Below are positions 1-8,109 of a DNA stretch of 64,000 nt, one piece after another. The number at the start of each line of letters is the position of its first letter. Within the stretch, counting starts at the first letter, position 1. Below the pieces are notes generated by a model. It did not search any database. It had not been told where the DNA came from and was given only the letters and a program-made list of their open reading frames with translations. The stretch is from positions 1-64,000 of the forward strand of contig JAFKKF010000018.1 of the NCBI GenBank assembly GCA_017305635.1, read 5' to 3'. The translations under genes were made by a program, and so were the position numbers. The stretch is from Hyphomicrobiales bacterium. Its GTDB lineage: Bacteria > Pseudomonadota > Alphaproteobacteria > Rhizobiales > Kaistiaceae.

Positions 1-204
1 GCGAAGAACGTCGACGACATCGTGCTGGTCAGCGACGAGGCGATGGAGGAGGCCTCGCGCTGGCTGTGGTTCGAGACGGGAACGGCGGCCGACCTCTCCG
101 GCGCCGCCTCGATCGCCGCCCTCCAGGCCGGCATCCCGGCGCTGAAGGGCGCCCGCAATATCTGCGCCCTCGTCTGCGGCGCAGGTGCGGAAGGGACGGC
201 CTAG
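1..204 (+). CDS. C-terminal end of a fold-type II PLP-dependent enzyme (partial)
   Basis: The reading frame is open from the first base and stops with TAG at 202-204, so only the last 67 residues are visible. They read like the C-terminus of the threonine synthase/dehydratase family: an SDEAMEEA helix, an E-x(n)-LSGAASIAAL stretch corresponding to the usual 'E-sGAaavAAl' segment, and a closing strand ICALVCGAG near the cofactor phosphate site. The PLP lysine and the substrate-specifying part lie upstream of the window, so threonine synthase, threonine/serine dehydratase and cysteine-synthase-like enzymes cannot be told apart. Confidence 0.6.
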   Translation, partial: AKNVDDIVLVSDEAMEEASRWLWFETGTAADLSGAASIAALQAGIPALKGARNICALVCGAGAEGTA

Positions 205-331
205 GCCTCCGTGATTTTCGCGATTCTTCGTCCGTGCCCCGACCCGGCCGAAAGACCCTCGCGGAACCGGACACGAGCCGTCGTCGCCGTCGTGGGCTCG
301 CGTTTCTGATCTCGTGCTGCGGAGGAATGGC

Positions 332-1297
332 ATGGCGGACAAGGTGCGGATTGCCGTCGCGGGCGCGGGCCGCTTTGGGCGGGAACACATCCGCACCCTT
401 GCCGGCATGGACGACGTCGCCATCGCCGGGATCGCCGAGCCCGATGAGGCCGCGCGTCGAGACGTGGCGGCGGCCCATGACGTCGAAACCGCGGCGGCCG
501 ACATCGGCGATATCCTCGAGCGGACAAAGCCGGACGGTCTCGTCATCGCCAGTCCCGCCCACACGCACGTGCAGATCGCGTGCATGGCGCTGGCGCGCAA
601 TATCCCGATCCTCCTTGAGAAGCCGGTGGGCATGTCCGTCGCCGATGCCGACCTCCTGATCGCAGCGGAGAAGGCGAGCCGCGGATTCGTGCTTCCCGGA
701 CACATCCTGCGCTTCGCGGCACCCTACCGGACGACCATTGCCATCGCCCAGTCCGGCGAGATCGGCGACATCCTCTCGGTCAGCGCGCGCAACCACCGCG
801 ACGACAGCCACGCCGCGCGCTATCCCGACATCGATCCGGTCCTGATGACGATGATCCACGACATCGATCTCGCCATATGGGCGACCGGGTCCGTGCTCGC
901 CTCGGTACTCGCTTGCCGCTGCCCGCCCGAAACGTTCCGATCGGAGACACTGGTCCTCGGAAAGGATGCGCGCGGATGCCTGTGGCAGATGTCGAACGCC
1001 TGGACCTATCCGACGCTCGACGCGCCCCCGGACCGGTTGGAGATCGTATGCGACCAGGGCAGCGTTGAGCTGGAGTTCGGTTCCCGCATCCGCGTGAGCG
1101 GCAAGCATTCTCGCTCCATCGATCTGAAGGCGGCCGCGCCCGACAACGAGCTGCGCAACGAACTCGCCGCCTTCGTCGCGGGCGTGCGCGCCGGCACGCA
1201 TCCGGGTGTTGTCACGCTCGCCGAGGCGAGGCTTGGCCTCATCGCCGCCGAGGCGATCGTGCGTTCGTTCACGCTTGGCGAGATGGTGCGGCCATGA
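332..1297 (+). CDS. Gfo/Idh/MocA family NAD(P)-dependent oxidoreductase
   Basis: 321 residues, a normal length for the family. The N-terminal Rossmann fold has the dinucleotide loop GAGRFG (11-16) and the family's EKP motif (E96-K97-P98, in LLEKPVG). The C-terminal half is the usual mixed alpha/beta substrate domain. The ATG at 332 is preferred over the in-frame GTG at 314 because a CGGAGG ribosome site lies just upstream of it. Members oxidise or reduce sugars, cyclitols and sugar derivatives in the cytoplasm; the substrate cannot be read from the sequence. An SDR gene follows after 68 bp and is probably part of the same pathway. Confidence 0.85.
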   Translation: MADKVRIAVAGAGRFGREHIRTLAGMDDVAIAGIAEPDEAARRDVAAAHDVETAAADIGDILERTKPDGLVIASPAHTHVQIACMALARNIPILLEKPVGMSVADADLLIAAEKASRGFVLPGHILRFAAPYRTTIAIAQSGEIGDILSVSARNHRDDSHAARYPDIDPVLMTMIHDIDLAIWATGSVLASVLACRCPPETFRSETLVLGKDARGCLWQMSNAWTYPTLDAPPDRLEIVCDQGSVELEFGSRIRVSGKHSRSIDLKAAAPDNELRNELAAFVAGVRAGTHPGVVTLAEARLGLIAAEAIVRSFTLGEMVRP

Positions 1298-1320
1298 TCC
1301 TCGCGGCCGTGCATATCTAG

Positions 1321-1340
1321 CCTACTTACTCATACGTCAG
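1321..1340. promoter_or_regulatory. Candidate operator upstream of the SDR gene at 1366
   Basis: The sequence CCTACTTACT-CATACGTCAG matches, at 15 of 20 positions, a much better palindrome at 7805-7824 upstream of the PotD-like transporter operon. It lies 26 bp before the SDR start codon. The similarity and the position suggest a shared regulator, probably TetR-like given the 20-bp size; this is inference from two copies only. Confidence 0.35.
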
Positions 1341-1365
1341 TTCGGGCAAGGGAGATGGAAGCGAG

Positions 1366-2121
1366 ATGATCAACAGCGAGAATGCCCGGCCGCTCGCCGG
1401 ACAGGTCGCGATCGTGACTGGCGCGACGCGGGGGATAGGCCGGGCGATCGCTCTCCGCCTCGCGGCCGAGGGCGTCGCGATCTGCATCGCCGGACGGAAC
1501 GCGGAACGTGGCACGGCGGTTGTGGCGGAGGTCGAGAAGGCCGGCGGCAGGGCCATTGCGACGGTACTCGACGTCGTCGACTACGAAGCAACCCAGCGCG
1601 TCGTCGGGGAGACCCGCCAGCGCCTAGGCCGCCTCGACATAGCCATCGCCAATGCCGGCATCGGGACCATCGGGCCGGTCGCCGAATCCGATCCGGGCGA
1701 CTGGCGGGCGATGATGGACGTCAACTTCTTCGGGACGGCCCACCTCGCGCGCGCGGTCCTGCCTGCCATGCTGGCCGAGGGGCGCGGCACGATCATGGCG
1801 ATCGCCTCTTCGGCGGCGACCACGGGCTATCCTGAATGGGCAGGCTATTGCGCGAGCAAGTGGGCGGTAGCCGGTTTCATGGATTGCCTCGGCCGCGAAA
1901 TGGTCGGCAGGAACATCCGGATCAGCACGGTCAATCCGGGCAGCGTCGACACGCCGTTCTGGGATGACCTCAACCAGGACCTCGCGCGTTCTGGCACGGC
2001 CGCGCGGACCAGCATGATGTCGGCCGAGGACGTCGCCGAGATCGTCGCACTCCATCTCCGCCTGCCGCAGACGGTCGTGGTCAAGCATGCGCTGGCCTTC
2101 CCGACCAACGAATGGCACTGA
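1366..2121 (+). CDS. SDR family oxidoreductase
   Basis: 251 residues, a classical short-chain dehydrogenase/reductase. The cofactor motif TGATRGIG starts at residue 18, NAG follows near 96-98, and the active site is Ser148 with Tyr161-x3-Lys165 (YCASK). The ATG is preceded by a purine-rich GGGAGATGG ribosome site. The C-terminus ends LAFPTNEWH. It presumably oxidises or reduces a hydroxyl group in the pathway shared with the upstream Gfo/Idh gene; the substrate is unknown. The gene converges with the amidohydrolase gene on the opposite strand. Confidence 0.88.
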   Translation: MINSENARPLAGQVAIVTGATRGIGRAIALRLAAEGVAICIAGRNAERGTAVVAEVEKAGGRAIATVLDVVDYEATQRVVGETRQRLGRLDIAIANAGIGTIGPVAESDPGDWRAMMDVNFFGTAHLARAVLPAMLAEGRGTIMAIASSAATTGYPEWAGYCASKWAVAGFMDCLGREMVGRNIRISTVNPGSVDTPFWDDLNQDLARSGTAARTSMMSAEDVAEIVALHLRLPQTVVVKHALAFPTNEWH

Positions 2122-2139
2122 CGCCTGGTTGATGGTCCC

Positions 2140-3648
2140 TCAGACCTGCCGGCCGGGTCGCGCCACCTGGTTGGGCTCGATCGTCTTGCCCATGCGTGCG
2201 AGCATCGCCATGGCGGCCTTGTTGATCTCGGCGAGGGCCTCCGCCTCGTCGAGGCCCATGAGCCGGCCTTCGTCCATCACCACCTTGCCGTCGACGATCA
2301 CGGTATGCACCGACTTTGACCGCGACGAGTAGAAAAGGTTGCGGATCATGTTGGTGGTCGGGATCATCTCCGGCCGATTGAGCGTGTGAATGACGATGTC
2401 CGCGCGCTTGCCGACTTCGATGGAGCCGATGCGATCCGCCATGCCGGCCGCCCTGGCGCCCGCCGACGTCGCCATTTGCAGTCCGTCCTCGGCGATCAGG
2501 TAGGTGCGGTCGCCGTGCGAATCGCGCGCCGAGAGAACGGCGAGGTTCGCCTGCCGCCAGAGGTCGAAGTCGTTCGACCAGTTGGCCGAATCCGAGCCGA
2601 GCGCGATGTTGGCGCCGCGGCGCCACAGTTCGGCATGGCGGCCGTGGATCGATCCGCCATGCCCCCACATCATCGATGCCGCCGGCGCCCAGGCAAGGCT
2701 CGGCCCGTGCTCGACGATGGCGTCACATTCGGCGTCGGTCAGGTGGTTGGCGTGGCCGAAGGTGACGTTGCCGTCGAGGAAGCCGACCTCGGCAAGGTGA
2801 ACCAGCGGGTCCTTGCCGCCGAAACGCCGGCGGTCAGCGTCGGTGTCCGCCGGGCTGTAGGATTGGTGGAGATTGAGGACGACGCCGGCGGCATCGGCCC
2901 GCGCCTTGGCCTCCATCATCAGCGTCTCGCTCGCCGTGCCGAGGCCAAGGATGGCGATGTGGCCGGTAACCAGCGCATCGGCATCGGCGTTGCGATGGAG
3001 CTCGCCCCCCATGCGTGCCAGGGCCTCCTCGCGCGTGCGCGGGGCCCGGCGCAGCACCGGATGGGCGCGTGCCGCCGCCTGGCATCCGGGACAGGCCGGA
3101 TCGGCGGCACCGCCCATCATGCCCTGCGCCATGCCTTGCGGCTGGTCCCAGATGAAGGCATCGCTGATCACGGCGCGGATGCCGACGCGCTCGGCCGCCC
3201 GCGCCGCCTCCGCGGGGGCAAGCACCGTCCCCGCCTCGAGAAAGCAGGTGGTGCCGTTGCGGATCATCTCCATCGAGGCGAGGAGGACGGCGAGATATTC
3301 CTCCTCGTCGGTTACCGTGTTGAAGAACACGCTCTCGAAAGTATCGAAGGCATCGGTCTCGCGGAGCTGGTCGGGCAGCGCGCCGCGGAAGGTCTGGAAC
3401 GAGGCGTGCAGATGGCACTCGACGAAGCCGGGATGCGCCGGCGCGCCATGGGCATCGATGGTACGCGCCGCCTGGTAGCGCGCGGCGATGGCGGCATCGT
3501 CGCCCACGGCGACGATGCGGCCACGGTCGATGGCAATGGCGCCATCGGCGAATATGCGGCCGGCCTCATCCACGGTGATGACATAGGCGTGGCGGACGAG
3601 CAGTTCGATGCGATGCGGCAGCTGGCCGCCTTCCTCGACAGCACTCAT
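2140..3648 (-). CDS. Amidohydrolase, TRZ/ATZ (triazine hydrolase/guanine deaminase-like) family
   Basis: 502 residues. A small beta-sandwich N-terminus leads into the TIM barrel with the metal motif H79-x-H81 (ECHLHAS), a later histidine in LNLHQSYSP, a further His in FGHANHL, and the closing aspartate in LGSDSANW, so a mononuclear metal site is intact. The family deaminates or dechlorinates N-heterocycles and related amidines in the cytoplasm. It is the last gene of the transporter operon and its start overlaps the ATPase stop by 4 bp (ATGA), so the imported compound is probably its substrate. 8-oxoguanine, cytosine or triazine-type substrates are all possible. Confidence 0.85.
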   Translation of the reverse strand: MSAVEEGGQLPHRIELLVRHAYVITVDEAGRIFADGAIAIDRGRIVAVGDDAAIAARYQAARTIDAHGAPAHPGFVECHLHASFQTFRGALPDQLRETDAFDTFESVFFNTVTDEEEYLAVLLASMEMIRNGTTCFLEAGTVLAPAEAARAAERVGIRAVISDAFIWDQPQGMAQGMMGGAADPACPGCQAAARAHPVLRRAPRTREEALARMGGELHRNADADALVTGHIAILGLGTASETLMMEAKARADAAGVVLNLHQSYSPADTDADRRRFGGKDPLVHLAEVGFLDGNVTFGHANHLTDAECDAIVEHGPSLAWAPAASMMWGHGGSIHGRHAELWRRGANIALGSDSANWSNDFDLWRQANLAVLSARDSHGDRTYLIAEDGLQMATSAGARAAGMADRIGSIEVGKRADIVIHTLNRPEMIPTTNMIRNLFYSSRSKSVHTVIVDGKVVMDEGRLMGLDEAEALAEINKAAMAMLARMGKTIEPNQVARPGRQV

Positions 3649-4721
3649 TTGCTTGTTTCCTTCCAGACGATCGCCGTGGGTGGCCAGGCCAGTCTTACGT
3701 CCATGCCCGGCGTGAGCCCCTCCGCCTCCTCGTCACGGAGGTCGGCCCATACGATGGCGTCTCCGTTGATGGCGGCGCCGATGCGGATGCTGCTGCCGAG
3801 GTAGATGATCTCGGCCACTTTGGCGTCGATCCCGAAGGGGGCTTCGGGACCGATGCGATGGACGCGGACCGCTTCGGGCCGTACCGAAAGGGTCGCCGGC
3901 TCACCGGGTGACAGGCTGGCGGGTGACGCCGCCGGCATGCGCTGGCCGCCGATCTCCACGGTGACCGTCGATCCTTCCACCGCCGCCACCGTGCAGCGGA
4001 TGAGGTTGGTCTGGCCAATGAAGGCGGAGGCGAAGACCGAGGCGGGGCGGGTATAGATCTCGCGCGGCGTGCCCAGCTGGACGAGGTGCCCCTGGTTCAT
4101 GATCGCGATGCGGTCGGACATGACCAACGCCTCGGTCTGGTCATGGGTGACGAAGACGAAGGTCGCGCCGAGCTGCCGCTGTATGGTGCGCAGCTCCAGT
4201 TGCATCTGCTCGCGCAGCTTCAGGTCGAGCGCCGACAACGGCTCGTCGAGGAGAAGGACGCGTGGCTCGGCGGCGAGCGCGCGGGCGAGGGCGACACGCT
4301 GGATCTGGCCGCCACTCAGTTCGTTCGCCCCGCGATGGCCGAGGTCCTCGAGCCTGACCAAGGCAAGCATCTCCTCGACCTTCTCGGCTATGCGCTTGCG
4401 CGGCCATTTCCGCAGCCGGAGGCTGTAGGCGATGTTGTCGAAGACGTTCATGTGCGGGAACAGAGCCCCGCGCTGGAATACGATGTTGCTCGGCCGGCGA
4501 TGCGGAGGCCAGCCGGTCACGTCCTCGCCCTGGATCTTTATCCGGCCGCGGGTCGGGGATTCAAAGCCGGCGATGATGCGCAACAACGTTGACTTGCCGC
4601 AGCCGCTCGCTCCGAGCAGCGACAGGAATTCACCCTCATCGATGGCGAGGTCGACGTGCTCGATGGCGACCGTCGGGCCGAAGCGCTTCTCGATGCCGAG
4701 GATCTCGACGGCCGACTTCAT
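3645..4721 (-). CDS. ABC transporter ATP-binding protein, PotA/spermidine-putrescine type
   Basis: 358 residues. Walker A GASGCGKST is at 37-45, followed by the signature LSGGQIQRVALARAL, Walker B VLLLDEPLSALD and the switch histidine in VFVTHDQTEA. About 100 C-terminal residues form the TOBE-type regulatory domain of the PotA/FbpC/MalK group. The frame is open further upstream, but the ATG at 4721 gives the family's N-terminus and forms a 4-bp ATGA overlap with the upstream permease. It energises the two permeases encoded just before it. Confidence 0.92.
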   Translation of the reverse strand: MKSAVEILGIEKRFGPTVAIEHVDLAIDEGEFLSLLGASGCGKSTLLRIIAGFESPTRGRIKIQGEDVTGWPPHRRPSNIVFQRGALFPHMNVFDNIAYSLRLRKWPRKRIAEKVEEMLALVRLEDLGHRGANELSGGQIQRVALARALAAEPRVLLLDEPLSALDLKLREQMQLELRTIQRQLGATFVFVTHDQTEALVMSDRIAIMNQGHLVQLGTPREIYTRPASVFASAFIGQTNLIRCTVAAVEGSTVTVEIGGQRMPAASPASLSPGEPATLSVRPEAVRVHRIGPEAPFGIDAKVAEIIYLGSSIRIGAAINGDAIVWADLRDEEAEGLTPGMDVRLAWPPTAIVWKETSK

Positions 4722-5506
4722 CGGCGCCTCCTCCAGGCGGAGAGATTGGAGATGCCGACCAGGCAGATGAGAGAGAAGAGAAGGAGCGATGCCACGGCGT
4801 TGATCGAGGGATCGACCCCGCGGCGGACGAGGCCCCAGACGAGCACGGGCAGCGTCTGCTGGCTGCCGATGTTGAACCAGGTCACGACGAACTCGTCGAG
4901 CGACAGCGCCGCCGCAAGCAGGGCCGCGCCGAGGATCGAAGGACGGATGATCGGCAGCGTGATGTCGAGGAAGGCGCGGAACGGCGAGGCGCCGAGGTCG
5001 CGCGCCGCCTCGAGGATGGAGAAGTCGAAGGTCTCGAGGCGGGCATTCATGGTGAGGACGACGAAGGGCAGGCAAACGAGGACGTGGCCGAAGGCGGCAT
5101 TGCGAAGACCCTGAAGCCAGCCGATCGCGCTGAAGGCGACGGCTAGGGAGATGCCGATGACGAGAAGCGGGATGACCGCGGGCAGCAGGCTGGCGCCGAG
5201 GAGCACGCCGCGCAGGCGCCGGCTCTTCATCCTGATGACGCCGAAGGCAAATCCAGCGCCGAGGGCTCCCGCGGCGATGGCCGAGACTGCGGCCAGGATG
5301 ACGCTGTTTCGGACGGCGACCCCCATGAGCGGATTGGAAAAGGCGCGTCGGTACCAGTCGAGAGTGAGGCCCTCGATGGGCATGCTGAGCCGCGGCGAGT
5401 CTGCGAAGGAGAACATGACGGTGACGGCAACCGGCAGGTAGAGGAAGAGGAGGACCAGCACGACGTAGGCCGCCGCAAGGACGCTGGACCGCTGCCGGCC
5501 TACCAC
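4718..5506 (-). CDS. ABC transporter permease, PotC type
   Basis: 262 residues with about six hydrophobic segments. The cytoplasmic EAA loop that docks the ATPase is seen as EAARDLGASPFRAFLDITLPIIRPS. The start is a GTG at 5504-5506 which overlaps the TAG stop of the preceding permease (GTGGTAG), typical translational coupling; the open frame upstream of it is the antisense of nothing but the other permease's frame. It forms the membrane channel with the 5500-6399 product for a polyamine-like or other small cationic or N-containing substrate. Confidence 0.88.
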   Translation of the reverse strand: MVGRQRSSVLAAAYVVLVLLFLYLPVAVTVMFSFADSPRLSMPIEGLTLDWYRRAFSNPLMGVAVRNSVILAAVSAIAAGALGAGFAFGVIRMKSRRLRGVLLGASLLPAVIPLLVIGISLAVAFSAIGWLQGLRNAAFGHVLVCLPFVVLTMNARLETFDFSILEAARDLGASPFRAFLDITLPIIRPSILGAALLAAALSLDEFVVTWFNIGSQQTLPVLVWGLVRRGVDPSINAVASLLLFSLICLVGISNLSAWRRRR

Positions 5507-6399
5507 GTCGTCACCCAGCGGATGAGGCGCATTGCGGCAAAGTAGACTACGAGGACGAGCGCCATGGTGACGAAGGCGATCGCGCCGCCGAGCGGCCAGT
5601 TCGAGCCGATGCCGCGAAACTGGTCGGCGATGACGTTGCCGATCATGATGCCCTGCGTGCCGCCGACGAGCGAAGGGGTGACGAAATCGCCCGCGGCGAG
5701 CAGGAAGGCGAAGGCCGAGGCGGTGCGGATGCCAGGCAGCGCCATCGGCACCAGGATGGTGCGGACGAGGTGGGCGCGCCTCGACCCGAGGTCGCGCGCA
5801 ACTTCGAGGTGATCGCGCGAGATGTTCGCCATCGACGAATAGATCGGCAGCACGGCGAGCGGCAGGAGCAGCCCGGTCAGCGTGATGACGGTGGCGAAGT
5901 TGCTGTAGATGAGGAACTCGAGCGGGCTGTCGATGACCCCGAGCCACATGAGCGTCGAGTTGAGGAGGCCCTGCTTCCCGAGGATCGTCCGCCAGGCATA
6001 GATGCGGACGAGATAGCCGCTGAAGAGCGACAGGAGGACGAGTTGCAGAACGATCTGGCCGCGACGGGCAAGGACGAAGTGCAACACGTAGGACAAGGCG
6101 AATGCGAGCGGGACCACGATCAGCGCCGTGATGAAGCCGATGACGACGGTGCGCAGGAGGAGGACGTGGTAGACCGGCGACTGGGCGATCTTCCAATAGT
6201 TGTCGAGGGAGAAGTCGACGATGAGGTCGAAGCCCTGCGCCCGCCAGAAGCTCAGCACGAACAGGCAGAGCATCGGGATGGCGAAGAAGACGGCATAGTA
6301 GAGAGCCGCCGGTGTCAGCAGCCGGAAGGCGCCGCTGCCACCCCCTGACGGCCGTATGGCGCGCGACCCGCGCGAAGCAGCCGTCAGGAGGTCCGTCAT
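5500..6399 (-). CDS. ABC transporter permease, PotB type
   Basis: 299 residues. A polar N-terminal tail of about 25 residues precedes the first membrane segment (LLTPAALYYAVFFAIPMLCL), then about five more, and the EAA loop VARDLGSRRAHLVRTILVPMALPG. Followed by FLLAAGDFVTPSLVGG, which is characteristic of PotB-like permeases. It lies 15 bp downstream of the binding protein gene and overlaps the PotC-type gene by 7 bp. Confidence 0.9.
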   Translation of the reverse strand: MTDLLTAASRGSRAIRPSGGGSGAFRLLTPAALYYAVFFAIPMLCLFVLSFWRAQGFDLIVDFSLDNYWKIAQSPVYHVLLLRTVVIGFITALIVVPLAFALSYVLHFVLARRGQIVLQLVLLSLFSGYLVRIYAWRTILGKQGLLNSTLMWLGVIDSPLEFLIYSNFATVITLTGLLLPLAVLPIYSSMANISRDHLEVARDLGSRRAHLVRTILVPMALPGIRTASAFAFLLAAGDFVTPSLVGGTQGIMIGNVIADQFRGIGSNWPLGGAIAFVTMALVLVVYFAAMRLIRWVTTW

Positions 6400-6414
6400 G
6401 GCAAGCGCTGTTCC

Positions 6415-7572
6415 TCAGGCGGCCTTGAAGGCCTGCCAGGCTTCGATCCAGGCCTGCGTTCCGACGATATCACCCTCCGTCTGTTGCGGGGGGAACACGA
6501 TCTGCGTGTTGAGGATGCCGCCATCGGCCTTGCGGACCACGTCATAGGGATAGAGGCCCTGCATGACGGGATCGAGGAGATCGAAGGCCTTGGCGTTGGT
6601 GCAGCCGGAACCGAGTTCCGTGGCGATGGCCGCGTTCGATTGCGCCGATGACATGAAGTCGATGAAGGCATACGCGTTGTCGGCATGAGGGGCGTCAAGC
6701 GCGATGGCGTAGGCGTCCTGCCAGTAGTAGGTGCCGTCATCGGCCGGCGAGGCGACCTTCAGCTCGACCCCCTTCTCCTTGGCGATGAGGGTCTGGTAGG
6801 CCCAGCCGCAGACGCCGATCGAGGCATCGCCGCGCACCATGACATCGGCCATGTCGGCGAAGGAAGCGCCGATGGTGACGATGTTGGGCTTCACCTTGAG
6901 CATCGCCTCCATGGTCTGCTGAAGCTGCGCGGCGGTGAGGCGGCTCGGATCGGCGACGCCGATCGACTTGGCGAACAGCCAGGTGTTGCCGAAGGGATCG
7001 TCCATGAAGACGATCTCGCCCTTGTATTTCGGGTCGGCGAAGTCGGTGTATTTCGCCGGGACGCCATCCCATTTCTTCGGATTGTAGACGCAGGGCTCGT
7101 CGCCCCAAATCAGCGGCACGCCGTACGTCTTGCCGTCCTTGATCAGCCACGGGGCCTGCTTGAAGGCCGGGAACAGATCAGCCGCGTTGGGGATGCGGGC
7201 CATGTCGAGTGGCTGGAAGAGCTCCGTCCCCGCCTGCAGGATAGTGCGTTGAAAGTCCTTGTTGGGTGTCAGGATGTCGAGAGTGCCACGGCCGCCGGTG
7301 TTGAAGCGGGTGAGCGCCTCGTCGCCCGACACCTGGAAGGACGACTGCATCTGGATGTTGTTCTTGGCCAGGAAGTCCTTGGCGACGTTGGCGCCGTTCT
7401 CGCCGTCCCAGCCGAAGTAGTTGAGCTGTCCGCCGAGGGCCGCCGCCTCGCCCCGGGAAGGCGCCCCGATGACGGTCAACGTCGCTAGGCCGGCTGCTCC
7501 CTGCAGAAACCGGCGGCGACTGAACTTCTGGTGGAATTTGCTGTCGAGCAGGGATCTGACGGATTCATTCAC
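6415..7572 (-). CDS. Tat-exported extracellular solute-binding protein, PotD-like
   Basis: 385 residues. The N-terminus carries a twin-arginine motif, SRRRFLQ at 18-24, then a hydrophobic stretch ending near GEAAA, so it is exported folded through the Tat pathway. The mature start LNYFGWDGENGANV resembles the PotD/PotF family of polyamine-type receptors. First gene of the transporter and amidohydrolase operon (7572 down to 2140). Family members bind spermidine, putrescine or other small organic cations, but this group also serves unrelated substrates and the neighbouring amidohydrolase points to an N-containing heterocycle or amide. Confidence 0.87.
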   Translation of the reverse strand: MNESVRSLLDSKFHQKFSRRRFLQGAAGLATLTVIGAPSRGEAAALGGQLNYFGWDGENGANVAKDFLAKNNIQMQSSFQVSGDEALTRFNTGGRGTLDILTPNKDFQRTILQAGTELFQPLDMARIPNAADLFPAFKQAPWLIKDGKTYGVPLIWGDEPCVYNPKKWDGVPAKYTDFADPKYKGEIVFMDDPFGNTWLFAKSIGVADPSRLTAAQLQQTMEAMLKVKPNIVTIGASFADMADVMVRGDASIGVCGWAYQTLIAKEKGVELKVASPADDGTYYWQDAYAIALDAPHADNAYAFIDFMSSAQSNAAIATELGSGCTNAKAFDLLDPVMQGLYPYDVVRKADGGILNTQIVFPPQQTEGDIVGTQAWIEAWQAFKAA

Positions 7573-7804
7573 GATGCTCTCCTTATGTCCCTTGTGTCGA
7601 TACCGGAAAACGCTGGCATGAATGACCGGATCGGCGATTGCCGAAGCTCGCGGTACGGATGAGCGTCGCCCTGCGTCTCGGCAGGATGCGCAGGGGGGAC
7701 TGGCCTTCCGTCGGACAGTCGCTCAATCCTCGGCTCTCCCATGTCCGGCGGCTGCCCCTCGTCAATGCAGTCCAACCCGGCGACGATCAAACCTGTCGCG
7801 GCTT

Positions 7805-7824
7805 CTAACTTACTGGTAAGTCAG
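7805..7824. promoter_or_regulatory. 20-bp palindrome, candidate operator of the PotD-like operon
   Basis: CTAACTTACT-GGTAAGTCAG is an inverted repeat in which 8 of 10 base pairs match, with the core ACTTAC-TG-GTAAGT perfect. The size and perfect core are typical of TetR-family sites. A degenerate copy sits at 1321-1340. It is about 230 bp upstream of the binding-protein start at 7572, which is far for a simple operator unless the leader is long. Confidence 0.45.
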
Positions 7825-7850
7825 GGTCGTGTCAAATTGCCGAGATTTGT

Positions 7851-7943
7851 GAGGGAGAAGCGCGCCGTGAGCGGAAGAAGATCGAGATGCTGTTCGCCCA
7901 CCTCAAGCGCATCCTCGGGCTTGCCGGAGACCAGGACGGATGA
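7851..7943 (+). pseudogene. Remnant of an IS5-type transposase C-terminus
   Basis: Reading from 7851 the frame gives an Arg/Lys-rich run followed by KKIEMLFAHLKRILGL and then a stop at 7941-7943. The IEMLFAHLKRIL block is the well-known C-terminal E-containing helix of IS5-group DDE transposases, in which the E is catalytic. No start codon, upstream DDE part or terminal inverted repeats are visible, and the sequence after GL no longer matches what I expect for the family, so this is a decayed scrap marking an old insertion. Confidence 0.6.
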
Positions 7944-8109
7944 CCGTCGGCGCGACCTGCCCGCCCCGGCGCACCGGCCTTGACGTCACGGTGCTCGGCC
8001 TCGGCGGCGCCCCCTCGGCGATTTCTCTGAACTCATCCCCGATGATCGCGCGGCTCGTCCCGCTTTCTCGAACCGAGGTGAAGCGGGGGGCGAGGTCGTC
8101 CGGCCCTCC

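Larger units (their letters stand above)
7573..8109. other. Intergenic region, 537 bp
   Basis: This stretch separates the - strand transporter operon from the LysR gene that ends at 8110. It contains the leader and presumed promoter of the transporter operon, a 20-bp palindrome at 7805-7824 and a transposase remnant at 7851-7943. Between 7944 and 8109 nothing recognisable was seen. Confidence 0.6.

Noticed and set aside
4722-5075. An N-terminal extension of the ATPase gene upstream of 4721
   Set aside because: The added residues are antisense-like noise and overlap the permease gene; ATG 4721 gives the family N-terminus and an ATGA overlap.
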